Source: Prevotella sp. (GTDB lineage: Bacteria; Bacteroidota; Bacteroidia; Bacteroidales; Bacteroidaceae). From it: a stretch of DNA of 64,000 nt. This document shows positions 62,071-64,000 of the stretch, in pieces. The notes below the pieces were generated by a model, which saw nothing but the letters and a program-made list of their open reading frames with translations, made no database searches and was not told the origin of the DNA. The first letter of the stretch is position 1; each line of letters begins with the position of its first letter. The stretch is from assembly GCA_016285075.1 (NCBI GenBank), contig JAEEQB010000002.1, forward strand, positions 120,557 through 184,556, written 5' to 3'. The translations under genes and the position numbers were made by a program.

Positions 62071-63530
62071 TGAGACAGTTAGTAATGACGGTTGCAATGA
62101 TGGCTTTGTCGGCTTGCACAGCGGGGGCACAGGATGAAGGAATGGTACAAATAAAAGGCGGTACGTTCCAGATGGGTAGCCCGGCTACGGAGCCGGAGCG
62201 TGATGCTGACGAGACACTCCATGAAGTGACTGTGGCCGACTTCATGATGTCGCGTACAGAGGTGACGCAGCAGGAATATGAGCGTGTGATGGGCAAGAAC
62301 CCGAGTGAGCGTAAAGGCAACGCTCTGCCCGTTGAGAATGTGACATGGTATGATGCTGTCGCCTACTGCAATGCGCTGAGCCAGCGGGAGGGGTTGACGC
62401 CATGCTACACCGTCAGCGGCACCACCGTCACCTGGCACCTCAATGCCAACGGCTACCGTCTGCCAACTGAGGCAGAATGGGAATATGCAGCACGCGGCGG
62501 GAAACAGACGCCCTTTCACTTCGGCGACTACGTACACGACTCTGAGGCCAACTGCTACAATGCCTACGGCTATAACAACGATGCCAGCGGACATTGGGTG
62601 AACGGCTACTTGCAGCATACGGTGGAAGTGACTCAATATCCTGCCAATGCCTACGGCCTGCGCAACATGCACGGCAACGTGGCAGAATGGACCTGGGACT
62701 GGTACGCAGCCTACGGCACTCATCCCGAGGAAGGACGCTACAAGGTGGTCCGCGGCGGCGGATGGAACGACTTCCCCAAGCACATCCGTTCTGCCTATCG
62801 TAGTGCCTTCCCTGCCGACGTGCCGCTCTATGCCACAGGCTTCCGTGTGGTTCGTAGTGCCACAACTGCTTCAGGCGAAGTGAAGAGCGTCAGCGCAGCA
62901 AAGGCCAAAAATCCTGGCGGCAAGGCGCTCATAGCCTATTTCTCGCAGACGGGCAACACCGACGGCCTCGCAAAGATCATCCACGAAATGTCGGGCTACG
63001 ACATCGTCCGCATTGAAAGATCGACACCTTATTCCGCTACCTACAACTCGCAGGGACTCTATGCCGAAGCACTTACCGAGTATCGCAACCAGGCCGTGCC
63101 GGAGCTGAAAGCCTATGTGCCGAACCTGGCCGACTACGATGTCATCCTGCTGGGTTATTGCAATTGGTGGGCATCTATTCCCGCCCCTGTCCGTTCCTTC
63201 CTCATGCACGACGATTTCAGCGGCAAGACCATCGTGCCCTTCTGTTCGATGGGCGGCGGACGCTTTGGACAGACCATCAGCGCCATTGCCAAGCTGGCCC
63301 CCGGGAGTGTCATCCTGAAAGGTCTCGATGTCACCTATTCCTCCTACGACCGCACGGCTATCCGCTCATGGCTCGATGGCATCACGGCATATCAGCAAAC
63401 GGCAGCCGTCCGTACTGTGAAATCCGAAAAAGTCAGTAACAAAGGGCTCTATTCGCTCAATGGCCAGAAGGTGACAGAACCACGTAAGGGCATCTATATC
63501 GTCGACGGAGAGAAGCGAATCTTAGAATAA
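62067..63530 (+). CDS. Exported FGE/SUMF1-like domain fused to a flavodoxin domain
   Basis: A 487-residue exported protein. The N-terminal hydrophobic segment contains LSAC and AGAQ, so it could be a lipoprotein or be cleaved by signal peptidase I. Residues about 25-270 are an FGE-sulfatase (SUMF1) fold: MVQIKGGTFQMGSPATEPER, NGYRLPTEAEWEYAARGG, NMHGNVAEWTWDWYA, ATGFRVVRS. The two catalytic cysteines of true formylglycine-generating enzymes are not at the expected places (GGGWNDFPKHIRSAYRS). Residues about 290-450 are a flavodoxin with an intact FMN loop (LIAYFSQTGNTDGLAKIIHE) and GYCNWWASIPAPVRSFL. The end is a diverged sorting-like tail (KGIYIVDGEK). It overlaps the preceding gene by four bases. 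Confidence 0.87.
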   Translation: MMRQLVMTVAMMALSACTAGAQDEGMVQIKGGTFQMGSPATEPERDADETLHEVTVADFMMSRTEVTQQEYERVMGKNPSERKGNALPVENVTWYDAVAYCNALSQREGLTPCYTVSGTTVTWHLNANGYRLPTEAEWEYAARGGKQTPFHFGDYVHDSEANCYNAYGYNNDASGHWVNGYLQHTVEVTQYPANAYGLRNMHGNVAEWTWDWYAAYGTHPEEGRYKVVRGGGWNDFPKHIRSAYRSAFPADVPLYATGFRVVRSATTASGEVKSVSAAKAKNPGGKALIAYFSQTGNTDGLAKIIHEMSGYDIVRIERSTPYSATYNSQGLYAEALTEYRNQAVPELKAYVPNLADYDVILLGYCNWWASIPAPVRSFLMHDDFSGKTIVPFCSMGGGRFGQTISAIAKLAPGSVILKGLDVTYSSYDRTAIRSWLDGITAYQQTAAVRTVKSEKVSNKGLYSLNGQKVTEPRKGIYIVDGEKRILE

Positions 63531-63560
63531 TTGAATCGATTTAGTAGGAGGAATACCATG

Positions 63561-63598
63561 GGCGAAGATGGCAAATTGGCGTATCTTCGCCAGCTTTT
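63561..63598 (+). terminator. Terminator of the reductase/flavodoxin operon
   Basis: A 9-bp stem GGCGAAGAT / ATCTTCGCC (63561-63569 and 63583-63591), followed by AGCTTTTTG. Confidence 0.7.
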
Positions 63599-63643
63599 TG
63601 CATCTTTAACGAGGAAAGCGGACAATAATTGAAAAAAAATGCT

Positions 63644-63651
63644 TATATTTG
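63644..63651 (+). promoter_or_regulatory. -7 box of the DUF4160 gene
   Basis: TATATTTG, exact TAnnTTTG, 31 bases before the ATG at 63683. No -33 box at the right distance is evident. Confidence 0.4.
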
Positions 63652-63682
63652 CACCGTCAAAACGATTAAAAACAGGAAGATC

Positions 63683-63985
63683 ATGCCCAAGATATTCGAA
63701 TATTTCGGTTTCATTTTCTATTTCTATTCAAACGAACACGAGCCTATACACGTCCACGTGTTGCATGGAGGGAAGGAGAGCATCTTCGACCTCATCATGA
63801 TGAACGGCGAGCTGGTTGAGATACGTGTGCGCGAGAAGCACGGAGCCGAGCCGCTGCCAGAGAAGGACAAGCGCACGGCAGAGGCTTTCATCCGCAAGTA
63901 CCACAAGAACATCATCGACAAGTGGGTGAAGTTCTTCGTCCTGAAACAGAGCGTCCGCAGTACGAACATCAAAAAGAAACTATAA
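63683..63985 (+). CDS. DUF4160 domain protein
   Basis: A 100-residue protein. The ATG at 63683 gives the standard DUF4160 start (MPKIFEYFGFIFYFYSNEHE); the frame is open further upstream, through its promoter box, but that part is ignored. The hallmark EPIHVHVLHGG follows, and the C-terminus is basic. DUF4160 genes are often next to a DUF2442 gene and have been discussed as toxin-antitoxin-like pairs. Here a strong ribosome site (AAGGAGG) and an ATG at the very last bases (63998-64000) show that a second gene begins right after, consistent with that pairing. The function is unproven. Confidence 0.85.
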   Translation: MPKIFEYFGFIFYFYSNEHEPIHVHVLHGGKESIFDLIMMNGELVEIRVREKHGAEPLPEKDKRTAEAFIRKYHKNIIDKWVKFFVLKQSVRSTNIKKKL

Positions 63986-64000
63986 GGAGGAACAGACATG

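Overview
The window looks like a chromosomal segment of a gut or rumen Bacteroidales species, most likely Prevotella or a close relative. The evidence is four SusC/SusD outer-membrane uptake pairs, many lipoproteins with a Cys lipobox after a short MKK-type signal, BACON and fasciclin (FAS1) surface lipoproteins, a SusR/hybrid-sensor type regulator, and Bacteroidota promoters with a TAnnTTTG -7 box and a TTG/TTTG -33 box about 20 nt upstream. Several secreted proteins also share a Prevotella-style C-terminal tail (YDL.G..V...KGIYI.NGKK). No 16S rRNA is present, so the genus is an inference.

Layout. 1-8.4 kb: the end of one operon (two BACON-type lipoproteins, then a strong terminator), followed by a promoter and an operon of SusC, SusD and two small lipoproteins. 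8.4-8.9 kb: a non-coding repeat island. 8.9-17.7 kb: housekeeping and envelope genes: a nitroreductase (minus), a stand-alone protein resembling the C-terminal region of class II ribonucleotide reductase, folB, an N-acetylmuramoyl-L-alanine amidase, an MlaD-type MCE protein, dnaA, a lipoprotein, and an ECF sigma factor overlapping a protein that joins an anti-sigma-like N-terminus, one inner-membrane helix and an outer-membrane-type beta-barrel. 17.8-25 kb: a large secreted protein, a tricorn-like S41 protease (minus), and about 1 kb of repeats (triplicated promoter modules, a 4 x 22 bp tandem repeat, a 26-bp-arm palindrome). 25-38 kb: a pectin/plant-cell-wall locus with a secreted pectin methylesterase-pectate lyase fusion and a GH3 glycosidase in one operon, a divergent membrane-spanning AraC-type regulator without kinase or receiver domains, and another large secreted protein. 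38.8-56.5 kb: seven co-directional genes, FAS1 - SusC - SusD - FAS1 - FAS1 - SusC - SusD, with no hydrolase. 56.7-59.8 kb (minus): phosphomannose isomerase and a umuDC operon. 60.4-63.5 kb: an aldo/keto reductase followed by two exported flavodoxin-domain proteins, the second fused to an FGE/SUMF1-fold domain without its catalytic cysteines. The window ends with a DUF4160 gene.

How the genes fit together. The SusCD operons are outer-membrane importers with surface-exposed binding lipoproteins. The pectin locus would de-esterify and cut pectin outside the cell under a regulator that probably senses a breakdown product in the periplasm. The sigma/anti-sigma-barrel pair could carry an outer-membrane signal directly to transcription. 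The 60-63.5 kb cluster suggests redox chemistry exported beyond the cytoplasm. The most unusual items are the seven-gene FAS1/SusCD operon, the barrel-linked anti-sigma candidate, the exported flavodoxin pair, the kinase-less regulator and the non-coding repeat islands.
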